Positions 43,645 to 53,068 of a stretch of DNA of 64,000 nt are shown here, piece by piece. The notes under the pieces are model-generated. The model worked only from the letters and a program-made list of their open reading frames with translations. It was not told the origin of the DNA and did not search any database. The position numbers were made by a program, and so were the translations under genes. Position 1 is the stretch's first letter. Every line of letters begins with the position of its first letter. The DNA is from Amycolatopsis sp. FBCC-B4732. GTDB taxonomy: Bacteria; Actinomycetota; Actinomycetes; Mycobacteriales; Pseudonocardiaceae. The stretch lies in contig NZ_CP095376.1 of the NCBI RefSeq assembly GCF_023008405.1, positions 2,070,001-2,134,000 of the forward strand, written 5' to 3'.

Positions 43645-45570
43645 GTGTCCGGCCAGCTCTACAACCGTACGGTCGAGCCGAAAATCCTGCGGCAACTGCT
43701 GATCCGGCCCGAGGACGGCGACCCGCGCTACGCCCCGGCCGTGCTCTTCGAAGGTGACGCGCGCACCGGGAAGACCCAGCTGCTGCGCACTTTCGCGCGA
43801 GGGTGGGCCGGCAAGATCCCGTACTCGTTCCTCGACGTCGCCGCCGTCGAAGACCGGCTGGGTGAAGACGCGCTCCCCGAACTGCTCGCCGCGATCGCCG
43901 CGCAGCTGTCCCGGCGGTGCGCGCTCTACGGCTCGTTGCGCTTCGACCGCCTGGTCATCGGCCTGAAGGCCGCCCAGCTCGACCTGGACGACGATCCCGC
44001 GGGCGCCCGCCGGCAGGTCGAGACCATGCTGACCGAGCGGCTCGGCCTCTCCACCCTCAAGAAGGTGCTCACCGGCGTCGCCCAGCAGGCGCTGAAACAG
44101 GTTCCGAGCCCGGTGGAGGCGCCGGGAGGGCTGGTGCAGGTCGCGGTCGACGCCGTCGTCGACGGTGCTGCCGGGCGGCTGCTGACCCGCAACGCTCTCG
44201 GACGCGCCCGAAGCTGGTACGCCCACCGGGATCGCCACGAGGTCGGCGACGCGGTCGGCCAGCTGATCGACCTGAACACCGCCCTGCGCACCCCCGAGCT
44301 GGCCGATGCCGCGAGCCAAGCCGGTGAACTGCTGTGCGACGCTCTGCTGGCCGACCTCCGCGACAACTTCCGGACCGCGCGGCACGCCGACGAGTGGGCG
44401 GCCGGCTGCCTGGTGCTGCTCGACAACGTCGACTGCGCGCTGGGCACCCGGTTCCTCGGCACGGTGGCGGAGTTGCGAACGCTGGACGCCGCCGCCGGGG
44501 TGAGCCTGCCGGCGCCGTGGGTGCTCGCCGGGACCAGCCGTGGCGCGCTCCTGGGCGCCCTTCCGCCGGCGCAGCGCGCCGCGGTGCTCGATCTCGGCGC
44601 ACTCACCGACCTGAACACCCCGGAGGGAACCGATCCGCCGTGGGCGCGGCGCCGGCTGCCGTTCCTCACGGCCGACGACGTCCGCAAGCTCGTCTCGACC
44701 GTCCCCGAAGCGCGGCGGCACCCCAACCTCGGCAGCTGCGTGCACCTCGTCACCGGCGGGCACCCCGGTGCGGCCGTGTTCCTCCTCGACGCCGTCGCCG
44801 CGACCGCCCCGGGAGATCCCGAGCACCTGCTCGACGCGGCCCACGGCGCGTCCACGGTGCGCGACGCCTTGACCCACCACCTCACGGCCGGCCTCGACGA
44901 GACGGTCGTCGAGGCGCTGATCACCTGCTCGGCCGCCCGTGACCGCCACGACGGCCAGCGGCTCGCCACGCGGCTCCCGGGCACCGCCGGCGCTGACCTG
45001 CCCCTCGCGATGTGGGACGACACGGGCACCCACCCGACGACCGTGGTGCGGGCACTGCTGCTGCGCAACCTCGCCGACCGCACCGAAGATCACCTCTGGA
45101 GCTGGCGCCGGACCCACGAGTTCCTCGGTGGGGCCGGTCCGGCCGACTCCGCCGCACCGGCGCGACTGCTGCACCACACGTTGGCACTCGGCGAAACCAC
45201 GGCGGTGCTGGACGAGCTCGCGCGGCGCCTCGGCACGATGCCGCTGCCCGAGTGGCTGACGCTGCTGCTGGCCGTCACCTCCGCGCCGGCCCGCGGTGCG
45301 CGGACCGTGGCCACCGGCCCCTGGCCGGGATTCCTGCCCTCGCTGGTGAACAGGCTGTGGACCGCGGCCGATCCGTTGTCGTGCGCGAACCGCCGGACCC
45401 TGCACACGCGCATCGCCGGCGGCTTGGCGGAACTCGCGAACCACCTCGACGACACCTGCGACGAACTGACCGACCTGATCGCCGACCACCAGGCGCAGGC
45501 TCGGCGGTGGCGACCGGCCCTCACCCGATCCGCGGCCGCGCCGGGCAACCGATTCGAAGGAGTTTCGTGA
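43645..45570 (+). CDS. Uncharacterised P-loop ATPase coupled to a membrane sensor-like protein
   Basis: About 641 residues, soluble. Walker A GDARTGKT at 37-44, Walker B-like LVLLDNVD with D260, and a helical C-terminal half, giving a STAND/AAA-like architecture. The N-terminus (QLYNRTVEPKILRQLLIRPE) leads straight into the nucleotide domain. GTG at 43645 has GGGAGG 4 nt upstream; a GTG at 43608 is an alternative. Its stop overlaps the start of the periplasmic-binding-like membrane protein in GTGA, so both are made together. I do not recognise a characterised homologue. A signalling role driven by ATP is inference from architecture and pairing. Confidence 0.7.
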   Translation: MSGQLYNRTVEPKILRQLLIRPEDGDPRYAPAVLFEGDARTGKTQLLRTFARGWAGKIPYSFLDVAAVEDRLGEDALPELLAAIAAQLSRRCALYGSLRFDRLVIGLKAAQLDLDDDPAGARRQVETMLTERLGLSTLKKVLTGVAQQALKQVPSPVEAPGGLVQVAVDAVVDGAAGRLLTRNALGRARSWYAHRDRHEVGDAVGQLIDLNTALRTPELADAASQAGELLCDALLADLRDNFRTARHADEWAAGCLVLLDNVDCALGTRFLGTVAELRTLDAAAGVSLPAPWVLAGTSRGALLGALPPAQRAAVLDLGALTDLNTPEGTDPPWARRRLPFLTADDVRKLVSTVPEARRHPNLGSCVHLVTGGHPGAAVFLLDAVAATAPGDPEHLLDAAHGASTVRDALTHHLTAGLDETVVEALITCSAARDRHDGQRLATRLPGTAGADLPLAMWDDTGTHPTTVVRALLLRNLADRTEDHLWSWRRTHEFLGGAGPADSAAPARLLHHTLALGETTAVLDELARRLGTMPLPEWLTLLLAVTSAPARGARTVATGPWPGFLPSLVNRLWTAADPLSCANRRTLHTRIAGGLAELANHLDDTCDELTDLIADHQAQARRWRPALTRSAAAPGNRFEGVS

Positions 45571-47228
45571 GCGACGCCGTCTACGACTACCCCGTCCGGC
45601 CGGCGACGCGGACCCGCGCGCGCCGCCGCGTGCTGGTGCTGGCCGCCGCTGTCCTGCTCCTGCTCGGCGGCGGGGCCACGTGGATCGTCACCTACGTCAA
45701 GGACCGGTCGTCGCAGTGCGACGGAACCCCGGGGCGCACGGGCGAGGGGTACGACCTGACCCGGCAGGACGGCGACGGCCAGTGCACCGGCTGGCTCACC
45801 AGCTTGGACTACGCTTTCGGCTCGACCGATCCCGCCGCGGCCGGCGTGATACACAAGATCGTCGCCGAGAACCAGCGTGTCGCCCAGCAGAGCGTGCCCT
45901 ACGTCCGGGTCGCCGTGATGATGCCGATGACGGCCCAGCCGGACAGCAAGCTCAGCGCGGGCCCGATCGTGCACGCCCTCGAAGGCGCCTACACCGCCCA
46001 GACCTACACCAACAGCGAGACCACCCCCTACGGCGAGGCCAAACCGCAGATCCAGCTGGTGCTGGCCAACATCGGCCGCGACCAGAACCAGTGGCCCGAG
46101 GTCGTCGAAGGGCTCGGCTCCCTGACCACGGGGGAGCACCCCCTGGTCGCGGTCACCGGGATGGGTGTCAGTGTGCCGCAGACCCGCGACGCGGCGAAGC
46201 GGCTGAACTCCGCATGGCACCTGCCCAGCATCGGCAGCGTCCTCACCGCGGACGACATGACCACCCGCGAGGTCGGTGGCGAAGACAAACCCGGTCTGTT
46301 CAAGGTTTCGCCGTCCAACCACGCCTACGTCACGGCGCTGCAGAAGGCCCTCGGCCCGGTCGGCAAGGGGTACCTGGTGCGGGACCGCAATCCGGACGAC
46401 TACGTCGAAACCCTCGGCGACGACTTCGTCGACGTGTTCGGCCCGCTGAAGCTCAACGACCACCTGTCGTGGTTCAACGGCAGCACGGGTTCCAGCACGG
46501 GGTCCACCGGGCTCTTCGAGGACGCCGTCAACGCGATCGGCATCGGCGACCCCGACGTCGTGTTCTACGCCGGCCGCGACGCGGATCTCCCGGGGCTGGT
46601 CCGCAGTCTCAAGTTCCGCCAGGGCGACGGTGCGTCCCGGCAACTGGTCCTGGCCGTGGGCGTCACGGGTCTGGTCGTCGTGCCCACCGACCAGCCGGGC
46701 GCGGACGGGGCGCCGCTGACCACCCGCGACCTGCTCGATGCCCGGGTCACGGTGCTCGCCGCGTCGTCGACCGACCCCGACGGCTGGGCGCAGGGCGTGG
46801 CGACCCCGGAGCAGTACCCGGCCTTCCGCACCCGGTTCACCACGGGCAGCGCGGCGTTCCCGAGCGCGGACCTGGCCGACGGCTACGCGATCATGCAGTT
46901 CGACGCGGTCGCCGCCGCGATCACCGCGATCCACTCCGTGTACGTCCGAAACTCCGCGCACGTCCAGAAACCGGCGCTGCCGACCGCGGCCGACGTCCGC
47001 GACAAGCTCACCAGCTACCGCGACACCCCGATCCGAGGCGCGACCGGCACGTTCTACTGGACCGAGCAGCAGCCGCCCAACGACCTCTGGCCGATCGGCC
47101 ACCCGGTGCCGGTGCTGAGGTTCCCCGCGTCGGGATCGCGGGGACCCGTTTACACGACGGAGTGCCAACGACTCGACGACCCGCTGAACCGGGCCGCCTA
47201 CAAGGTGAAACCCTGCGCGACCAACTAG
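45567..47228 (+). CDS. Membrane-anchored periplasmic-binding-protein (type I) ectodomain
   Basis: 553 residues. A cytoplasmic N-terminus of about 20 residues with a run of Arg (RARRRVLVLAAA) is followed by one membrane helix (about 21-43) and a large extracellular domain. That domain has the periplasmic-binding-protein type I pattern of Leu/Ile/Val receptors (VRVAVMMPMTAQPDSKLSAG, later LGSLTTGEHPLVAVTGMGVS, VFYAGRDADLPGLVRSL, SADLADGYAIMQFDAVAAAI). Four Cys are present (SQCDG, QCTGW, ECQRL, KPCAT). There is no lipobox and no permease gene nearby, so it is more likely a receptor than an uptake component. It is translationally coupled to the P-loop ATPase gene. Confidence 0.75.
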   Translation: MSDAVYDYPVRPATRTRARRRVLVLAAAVLLLLGGGATWIVTYVKDRSSQCDGTPGRTGEGYDLTRQDGDGQCTGWLTSLDYAFGSTDPAAAGVIHKIVAENQRVAQQSVPYVRVAVMMPMTAQPDSKLSAGPIVHALEGAYTAQTYTNSETTPYGEAKPQIQLVLANIGRDQNQWPEVVEGLGSLTTGEHPLVAVTGMGVSVPQTRDAAKRLNSAWHLPSIGSVLTADDMTTREVGGEDKPGLFKVSPSNHAYVTALQKALGPVGKGYLVRDRNPDDYVETLGDDFVDVFGPLKLNDHLSWFNGSTGSSTGSTGLFEDAVNAIGIGDPDVVFYAGRDADLPGLVRSLKFRQGDGASRQLVLAVGVTGLVVVPTDQPGADGAPLTTRDLLDARVTVLAASSTDPDGWAQGVATPEQYPAFRTRFTTGSAAFPSADLADGYAIMQFDAVAAAITAIHSVYVRNSAHVQKPALPTAADVRDKLTSYRDTPIRGATGTFYWTEQQPPNDLWPIGHPVPVLRFPASGSRGPVYTTECQRLDDPLNRAAYKVKPCATN

Positions 47229-47319
47229 GTTTTCCGGCCGGGACGGCGATCATCGTGCTCGAGCCGGAAGGTGTGGTCGGCGGCGCGCGCGTGACCGTGG
47301 TGGCGGTGTCCCGACGGAA

Positions 47320-47750
47320 TCACCGCCGGGACACCACCGCGCCGGCCGCGACGAGGAGCCGCCGGAGCTCGCGCCGGCCGCGGTCGTCGAGCCCGGCCAG
47401 GACGCGGTTCTCGGCCTCTGCCACCTCGGGGTCGAGGCGCGCGAGCACGCTCACCCCGTGGCGCGTCACCGTGGCAGGCAACGATCTCCCGGCCGGCACC
47501 GTGGCAGGTCGCGCCACCAGGCCGCGATCCTGCAGCGCGAGAACCACTTTGTTCATCGCCTGCGGCGACACCTGCGCCTCGCGGGCCAACTCGGCGTTGG
47601 ACTTCGGCGACTGCGACAGCATCCGCAGGCAGAGGTACTCGGGCGTCGCCAGCCCCGCCGGCTCGAGCACGGTGGCGGCCACCTCCGCGCGCAAGGCTGC
47701 GGTGACCCGATGCAGCAGGTAGCCGAGTGGTTCGTCCCGGGAGCTTTCCA

Positions 47751-47751
<1 letters not shown>
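47320..47751 (-). CDS. MarR-family transcriptional regulator
   Basis: A 143-residue MarR protein (start MESSRDEPLG) with the winged helix at about residues 48-90 (SNAELAREAQVSPQAMNKVV, DRGLVARPA). The ATG at 47751 is chosen over the ATG at 47787, because the longer version would be translated through both operator palindromes. It is divergent from a methyltransferase gene. Two adjacent 17-bp inverted repeats between the genes are its probable binding sites. Confidence 0.88.
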
Positions 47752-48483
<732 letters not shown>

Positions 48484-48575
48484 CCGCTTCGCGACGGCAC
48501 CGATGTGCTATCGCTCCTGGTGAACGCGCTGCTCCGAGTCACGACGAGGGGGGCACCACGCCCCGCGCGAGACCG

Positions 48576-48776
48576 TCACTGAGCCGTCAACCGCTTCAGA
48601 ACCCAGTTCTCGGCACCACACGACGGACAGTGCAGCCGATACTCGCCACCGACGCCACCGGGATTCGGAAACCATTCCACTTCCAGGAAGTCGTCATCAT
48701 TTTCTGGACAGCGCAGTTCTTCCCGGGCGCCCTCGCCGACGCGCTTGGCCGCCTCAATCCACGCCATGCGGGTCAT
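48576..48776 (-). CDS. Small zinc-ribbon-like protein
   Basis: A 66-residue protein starting MTRMAWIEAAKRVGEGARE, with an acidic middle and a half zinc-ribbon (LRCPEN early, LHCPSCGAENWVLKR near the end). GGGGAGG lies 5-6 nt before the ATG at 48776. Its start overlaps the 3' end of the GNAT gene by 23 bases, so the two are probably translated from one mRNA. Function unknown; a structural Zn site is inferred from the three Cys plus His. Confidence 0.65.
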   Translation of the reverse strand: MTRMAWIEAAKRVGEGAREELRCPENDDDFLEVEWFPNPGGVGGEYRLHCPSCGAENWVLKRLTAQ

Positions 48777-49317
48777 CAGTACCTCCCCGGACGCGCTCGT
48801 GCTGGTCGACATCGAGGTGGAGGAACTGGAAAGTGCGACCGGTGCTGGGCGCTTGACGGAGTTCCGAAGTCCAGCTGTCACCGACGACCTCGGTCGCCAC
48901 TTGCCTCCAGAAGCGGGCCGCCGGTTCGTTCTCCTCCACGAACGCGATTGCCCAGCGCCCGCGGCGTGACCGCAGCAGATCGGTGGCAGCCGCCAGTCCG
49001 ACACCTTGCTGCCGCAGGGCGCGAACGACGAAGAAGGCGTGGATGAAGCTGCTTCCGCCGTCGAAGGGGCGGACCAGGCAGAAGCCCGCGAGCTGTTCGC
49101 CGGAGAGGATCAGGTAGGCGTGGTGGTCGGCGTCGGTGAAGAACCGCGACAGCCGCGGGAAGCCGAACTGCCCGTCCGGTCCGGGCAGGTCTCCCGTGAA
49201 CTGCGACAGTTCGTGCCGTTCCAGCTGGCCCAGCCGTTCGACCACCGAGCGGGTGCTGGTGTCAGCCGGCCGGAGGGTGACGCTGCCGGAGTGACCCCCG
49301 CTGTCCTTGTTCCGCAT
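48754..49317 (-). CDS. GNAT-family N-acetyltransferase
   Basis: A 187-residue protein with the GNAT order: strand pair AYLILSGEQLAGFCLVRPF, then HAFFVVRALRQQGVGLAAAT, the acetyl-CoA pyrophosphate loop in which the usual Q/RxxGxG/A is RQQGVG, and AIAFVEENEPAARFWRQVAT with the FW/FY C-terminal signature. Substrate cannot be deduced. It is followed by the overlapping zinc-ribbon gene and starts two bases from an oppositely oriented reading frame at 49320. Confidence 0.85.
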   Translation of the reverse strand: MRNKDSGGHSGSVTLRPADTSTRSVVERLGQLERHELSQFTGDLPGPDGQFGFPRLSRFFTDADHHAYLILSGEQLAGFCLVRPFDGGSSFIHAFFVVRALRQQGVGLAAATDLLRSRRGRWAIAFVEENEPAARFWRQVATEVVGDSWTSELRQAPSTGRTFQFLHLDVDQHERVRGGTDDPHGVD

Positions 49318-49319
49318 GG

Positions 49320-49817
49320 GTGCGACGTTGTCAGGTCGAAGCGATCACTGCCATCGATTTCCCGATCGCGATCGACCACGACTCCTACCTCGCCGAGCAT
49401 GTCGGCCGCACGGCTGACGGTCGGCAGTTCTTCATGACCATGCCGTTCATACCGGCTGCGAAAGGACAGGGTAACGAGTTCGTCGCCCTGTTCCTGTCCG
49501 ATCGGTCCGGACAGTTGCCGGAAGCCGGGATCGACGAGTTCGGGCCGCGAGCCCAGCTGGATCGGGACCGCCGCCAGAGTCGGTACAACGCCAGAATGCG
49601 GGAACTCGGCCAGGTCACTTTCACCCGGATCGAGGCCGCACCCTTCGCCGTCGAGCGGTTCGGCACCACCTTCGGCCTGATCCCCAGGCGAGCCCTGGGG
49701 GCTGCGGGTCAACCGATGAACGCGGTCACCGCATCGACGACCGCGCCGGGTTGCTCGTCGGGGATGAAGTGCCCGGCACCGGAAATGACGGCACCGCGTG
49801 TGTCGGCCGCCCAGTGA
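49320..49817 (+). pseudogene. Truncated conserved hypothetical gene
   Basis: Residues 10 to about 125 look like a conserved actinobacterial protein of unknown function (IDHDSYLAEHVGRTADGRQF, GNEFVALFLSDRSGQLPEAG, AAPFAVERFGTTFGLIPRRA). After that the reading continues for about 40 residues into the antisense of the convergent hydrolase gene (stop at 49709). The start lies 2 bases from the GNAT start codon with no room for a promoter or ribosome site. Both ends therefore look cut, and the original gene was probably longer. I treat it as a remnant that may still be translated. Confidence 0.55.
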
Positions 49818-50605
49818 CTCAAGGAAGCAGCCATGTCCGGGATCGAGCCGTGCGAACTGGAGATGCCCAGGACCGGAACGGTCAACGGGCCCCGGCTGAG
49901 CGCCTCGTGGTTCCTGCGTCCCGATTCCGCGGCATCGCGGTAGTAGGCGAGAAACGCTCGCAAGCCGTCCTCGGCGGCGATGGCGGCTGCGTAGTGGTCG
50001 ATTTCGGTGCTGTCGAACGTGTCCGCGGACAGTGCCTTGGCCTTCAAGAACCAGTCCACGTAGGCGCGCTCGCGGCCCGTGAGGAGCAGCTCGGGAACGT
50101 CGGGCACCGCGTGGAACGCGAAGTGCCAGGTCTTCCAAGCGCGGCCGGGGTCGGTCGGCACTGACTCCGGAAGGGTGATTCCGGGGATGCCGGCGTCCAG
50201 TAGCGCGACACCGTGCAGCCGCTGTTCGTGGTTCAGGGCGAGCGAGAACGCCACCCAGGCCCCGATGTCGTGGGCGACGAGCCAGTACTCGTCCACGCCG
50301 AGCTCGCTCACGGCGGCCTGGATCCGCGCGGCGACGGTGTGCGTGTCGTAGCTGCCGTGCGGCCGGTCCGAGTGGCCCTGTCCGGGCAGGTCGAGCGCGA
50401 TGACGCGAAATCGCCGAGCCAGGTCCGGCATCACCTTGCGCCACGCCCACCAGGTTTGCGGGAATCCGGCGAGCAGAACGACCACGGGGCCGGTCGCTCG
50501 GCCGCCTTCCACGGCGTGCAGCCGGACGCCGTCCACCTCGGGCCAGCGGTGGGTGAAGCCGTCGAGGTCGGGCAGGGGCAGCTCGGAGATCGCGGTGTCG
50601 GGCAT
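49709..50605 (-). CDS. Alpha/beta hydrolase of the epoxide hydrolase/haloalkane dehalogenase type
   Basis: A 298-residue hydrolase. The oxyanion loop is LLAGFPQTWWAW at about 44-55, where HG(F/W)P is usual (here AGFP). The nucleophile is D113 in AHDIGAW and the catalytic His is H279 in GAGHFIPDEQP. The Asp nucleophile places it with epoxide hydrolases and dehalogenases rather than esterases. It is divergent from a TetR gene across a perfect 9+6+9 inverted repeat. The substrate is probably the TetR ligand or a related xenobiotic. Confidence 0.88.
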   Translation of the reverse strand: MPDTAISELPLPDLDGFTHRWPEVDGVRLHAVEGGRATGPVVVLLAGFPQTWWAWRKVMPDLARRFRVIALDLPGQGHSDRPHGSYDTHTVAARIQAAVSELGVDEYWLVAHDIGAWVAFSLALNHEQRLHGVALLDAGIPGITLPESVPTDPGRAWKTWHFAFHAVPDVPELLLTGRERAYVDWFLKAKALSADTFDSTEIDHYAAAIAAEDGLRAFLAYYRDAAESGRRNHEALSRGPLTVPVLGISSSHGSIPDMAASLSHWAADTRGAVISGAGHFIPDEQPGAVVDAVTAFIG

Positions 50606-50621
50606 GTCCCGAGGCTAGCTC

Positions 50622-50645
50622 ATCTTGAACTGTTCGGTTCAAGAT
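50622..50645. promoter_or_regulatory. TetR operator between hydrolase and regulator
   Basis: ATCTTGAAC-TGTTCG-GTTCAAGAT is a perfect inverted repeat with 9-bp arms. It sits 17 bases before the hydrolase start and 49 bases before the TetR start, in the shared promoter region. Confidence 0.85.
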
Positions 50646-50694
50646 AAGATGGGGGAGATCACCTGTCCTGACGCGAGAACGAGGTAGCTGCCGG

Positions 50695-51285
50695 ATGGCC
50701 GGACGAAAGCAGTTCGACGTGGAGGTCGTCCTCGACGCGGCGATGGTCCAGTTCTGGCGGGCCGGCTACGCCGACACCTCCGTGGACGACCTGTGCCGGG
50801 CGACCGGACTGAACCGCAGCTCCATCTACTCTTCGCTGGGCGACAAGGATTCGCTGTACCTGCGCTGCCTGGACCGCTACGCCACGCGGTACGGCGACCG
50901 GTACGACCAAGCCCTCTCGGGCGCGTCCCACGATCCGCTGCGCGCGGTACGCGCCTTCTTCGACGTCACCCTTCAGCGCATCGCGGACCCCGACGTGCCA
51001 GACGGCTGCCTGATCGCCCAGACCACGATGGCGATCCCGGCCCTGAGCCCCGCCATCGCCGCGCGCGCGATCCAGGCACTCGACACCCAGCAGGCGCGGC
51101 TGCGGACCGCTCTGACCGCCGCGAAGCTGCCCCGTGCCGACGCCGCCGACTTCGCTGTCCACCTCGCGGCGGTCAACCAGTCGGTGGCCGTGATGAGCCG
51201 GGCCGGCGCGAGTCGGCGGCAGCTCCGCACGATCGTCGAGGTCAGCCTGGGCGCGCTCGGGCAAGCCGTGCGTCCTCAGAGCTGA
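50695..51285 (+). CDS. TetR-family transcriptional regulator
   Basis: A 196-residue TetR protein with helix-turn-helix at about residues 8-52 (VVLDAAMVQFWRAGYADTSV, LNRSSIYSSLGDKDSLYLRC), of the subgroup with QFWxxGY near the first helix (similar to AcrR/YcnC-type regulators). It is divergent from the epoxide-hydrolase-like gene and probably represses it through the 50622-50645 repeat. Confidence 0.92.
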   Translation: MAGRKQFDVEVVLDAAMVQFWRAGYADTSVDDLCRATGLNRSSIYSSLGDKDSLYLRCLDRYATRYGDRYDQALSGASHDPLRAVRAFFDVTLQRIADPDVPDGCLIAQTTMAIPALSPAIAARAIQALDTQQARLRTALTAAKLPRADAADFAVHLAAVNQSVAVMSRAGASRRQLRTIVEVSLGALGQAVRPQS

Positions 51286-51520
51286 CCGGTCTCGCTCGGC
51301 GATGGCCCGATCGACGCTGGCTCCCGCCGCCCGGCGGTGCCGGCCCAGCTCCCATCAGCAGCTTTCGACGCGGGCTGCACGGTCGGACACCGGCTGAGAG
51401 GTCGATGTGCACCACATGTGGGAGTCGTGGACGGGCGCTGAGCGAGTGGTCACCGCCGGCTCGTCCACCGCGGAGAGGTGCAGGTGGTTTCGCGAGATCA
51501 TCCGGCCCTAAGGTGGTCCG

Positions 51521-52063
51521 GTGCGAACGAGGCTGCGGACGCTCCGCATCGGGGAGCGGACCTACACCTGGCGGGCCACGATCGGTCAGGTTGCCGGCGA
51601 CGGAGTCGACCAGCACCGCTGTGTCCGGGTGCGCGCCTGGGGTGCCGGGAAGACCGGCCTCGCCCTGGAGGCCGACTTGCTTTCGAAAGCCACCGGGGCC
51701 GGCTGGACCCCGGCCGCGACTGACGGCTCCTACCCGGCGTCTGCCGACGTCCGGCGCCTCATCGAGCACGCGCTGGCCCTCGGCTGGGACCCCGGGATGC
51801 TCGGCGGTACCTTTCGGCTCACCGAAGAGCACGGGGTGGAGCTGCCGGGCTTCCTGCTCACCGATCGGGTGCGCGACCCGGGTGCACCAGACCCGACCGC
51901 GCGGGTGATCCGGGCGGCCGGAGCCCAGGACCGCCTCGGTAGCAGCGCGAACCTCCCGGGGGTGATGCAGGATCGTCCAGGCGTTCCCGGTGCGGCCCAC
52001 CCAGCGAGAGGTGATCTGGAAGTTATCGCGCCGGCGATGGGAGAACCATGCGTTCCCGAGTGA
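51521..52063 (+). CDS. Conserved hypothetical actinobacterial protein
   Basis: 180 residues from a GTG start. The first 125 residues (RTYTWRATIGQVAGDGVDQH, CVRVRAWGAGKTGLALEADL, YPASADVRRLIEHALALGWD, LPGFLLTDRVRDP) resemble short uncharacterised proteins common in actinomycetes. AWGAGKT is not a proper Walker A motif, because the usual GxxxxGK spacing is missing. The last 50 residues look random, so the original stop may have been lost. No clear ribosome site precedes the GTG. Confidence 0.5.
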   Translation: MRTRLRTLRIGERTYTWRATIGQVAGDGVDQHRCVRVRAWGAGKTGLALEADLLSKATGAGWTPAATDGSYPASADVRRLIEHALALGWDPGMLGGTFRLTEEHGVELPGFLLTDRVRDPGAPDPTARVIRAAGAQDRLGSSANLPGVMQDRPGVPGAAHPARGDLEVIAPAMGEPCVPE

Positions 52064-52492
52064 CCGATATGCGGCACGAGCGGGCTGTCCCGCACGTACC
52101 GAAAGCGGGCGCTCTGGTGGAACACATCCCCGGTGACGTGGAGTTCCTCAGTGTGGAGAGGGGGAGTCGCACTTCCCGCCCGGCCGAAGACTACCCACTC
52201 GCCCGGCGATCACCCCGATGACGGCGCGAGAAGGGGAACGACGGCCCGCCGACCTGCCCGCGGCCGTCCTGCCCGCCGAGCAGCTCCGCACTCAGCGGCA
52301 CGAGAGCGCGTTCTTCGCGAAGCGTGAAAGCTCGTCGGAGCAACAGCGGACGTCTTGGCTGTCGCGGCGCAGAACTGCCACCAGAGACCGCGGGGTACGA
52401 CCGCCGGGGTCGGCCAGATGCCCTGTGAGCGGGCAGTGCCGAGCAGTCGTGAGCACTTGCCATTTTATTGACAGCTGTCCATCATCAGGGGT
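52064..52492. other. 430-bp stretch without a supported gene
   Basis: The short Arg/Pro-rich frames here show no homology or ribosome sites. The last 40 bases hold the promoter region of the TetR gene at 52493, with the palindrome GACAGCTGTC. Confidence 0.5.
52470..52479. promoter_or_regulatory. Palindrome before the TetR-hydrolase operon
   Basis: GACAGCTGTC is a perfect 10-bp palindrome ending 13 bases before the GTG of the TetR gene, in an unusually AT-rich stretch (CATTTTATTGACAG). It is a candidate auto-regulatory operator. Confidence 0.5.
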
Positions 52493-53068
52493 GTGACCGT
52501 CGAGTGGACGACCGCCGAGCCGGCCAAGGACCGCCGGGTTCGCCGGTCGCGGGCGGCCTTGATGCGGGCCGCGATCGACCTGGTCGGCGCTCGGGAGTCG
52601 GCGAACGTCCCGGTCTCGGACATCGCGGCCGCGGCCGACGTCAGCCGGCAGGTGCTCTACCTGCAGTTCGGTGATCGCGACACGCTGCTGCTGGAAGCCG
52701 CGCTGGATCTGGTGCGGCGGGAGCTCCTCGAGCCGCTGACCCGCCGTCCCGGCGGTGGCCGCGCGTCGACGCTGGCGCTGGCGACGCACTTCGCCGCCCA
52801 CCGCCGGTTCTACCGCGCCATGCTGACCAGCTCGTCCGCGTTCGCCCTGAACAAGGCGCTGACCAGCCTGTTCGTCCCGATCAACCGGCGCTACGCGAGC
52901 CGGGTGCGCACCGGTGAGCAAGCGGTCGACGACCTGGCCGCGTTCATCACCGGCGGGGCTGCCGCGCTGGTCAACACCTGGGTGGTCGAGGGCGCGGACC
53001 CGCTCGACCCCGAGGAGTTCACCGACCGGCTGATGCGGATCCACCCGGCCCTCGAGGAGCGCCGATGA
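52493..53068 (+). CDS. TetR-family transcriptional regulator
   Basis: A 191-residue TetR protein. The recognition region is SDIAAAADVSRQVLYLQFGD at about residues 42-61, and the ligand domain contains HRRFYRAMLTSSSAF. The stop overlaps the next ATG in ATGA, so regulator and DUF3237-hydrolase are translated together. Autoregulation of the pair through 52470-52479 is likely. Confidence 0.92.
   Translation: MTVEWTTAEPAKDRRVRRSRAALMRAAIDLVGARESANVPVSDIAAAADVSRQVLYLQFGDRDTLLLEAALDLVRRELLEPLTRRPGGGRASTLALATHFAAHRRFYRAMLTSSSAFALNKALTSLFVPINRRYASRVRTGEQAVDDLAAFITGGAAALVNTWVVEGADPLDPEEFTDRLMRIHPALEERR

Noticed and set aside
51521..52063. Walker A motif in AWGAGKT
   Set aside because: Spacing does not match GxxxxGK[ST] and no Walker B follows, so nucleotide binding is not claimed.
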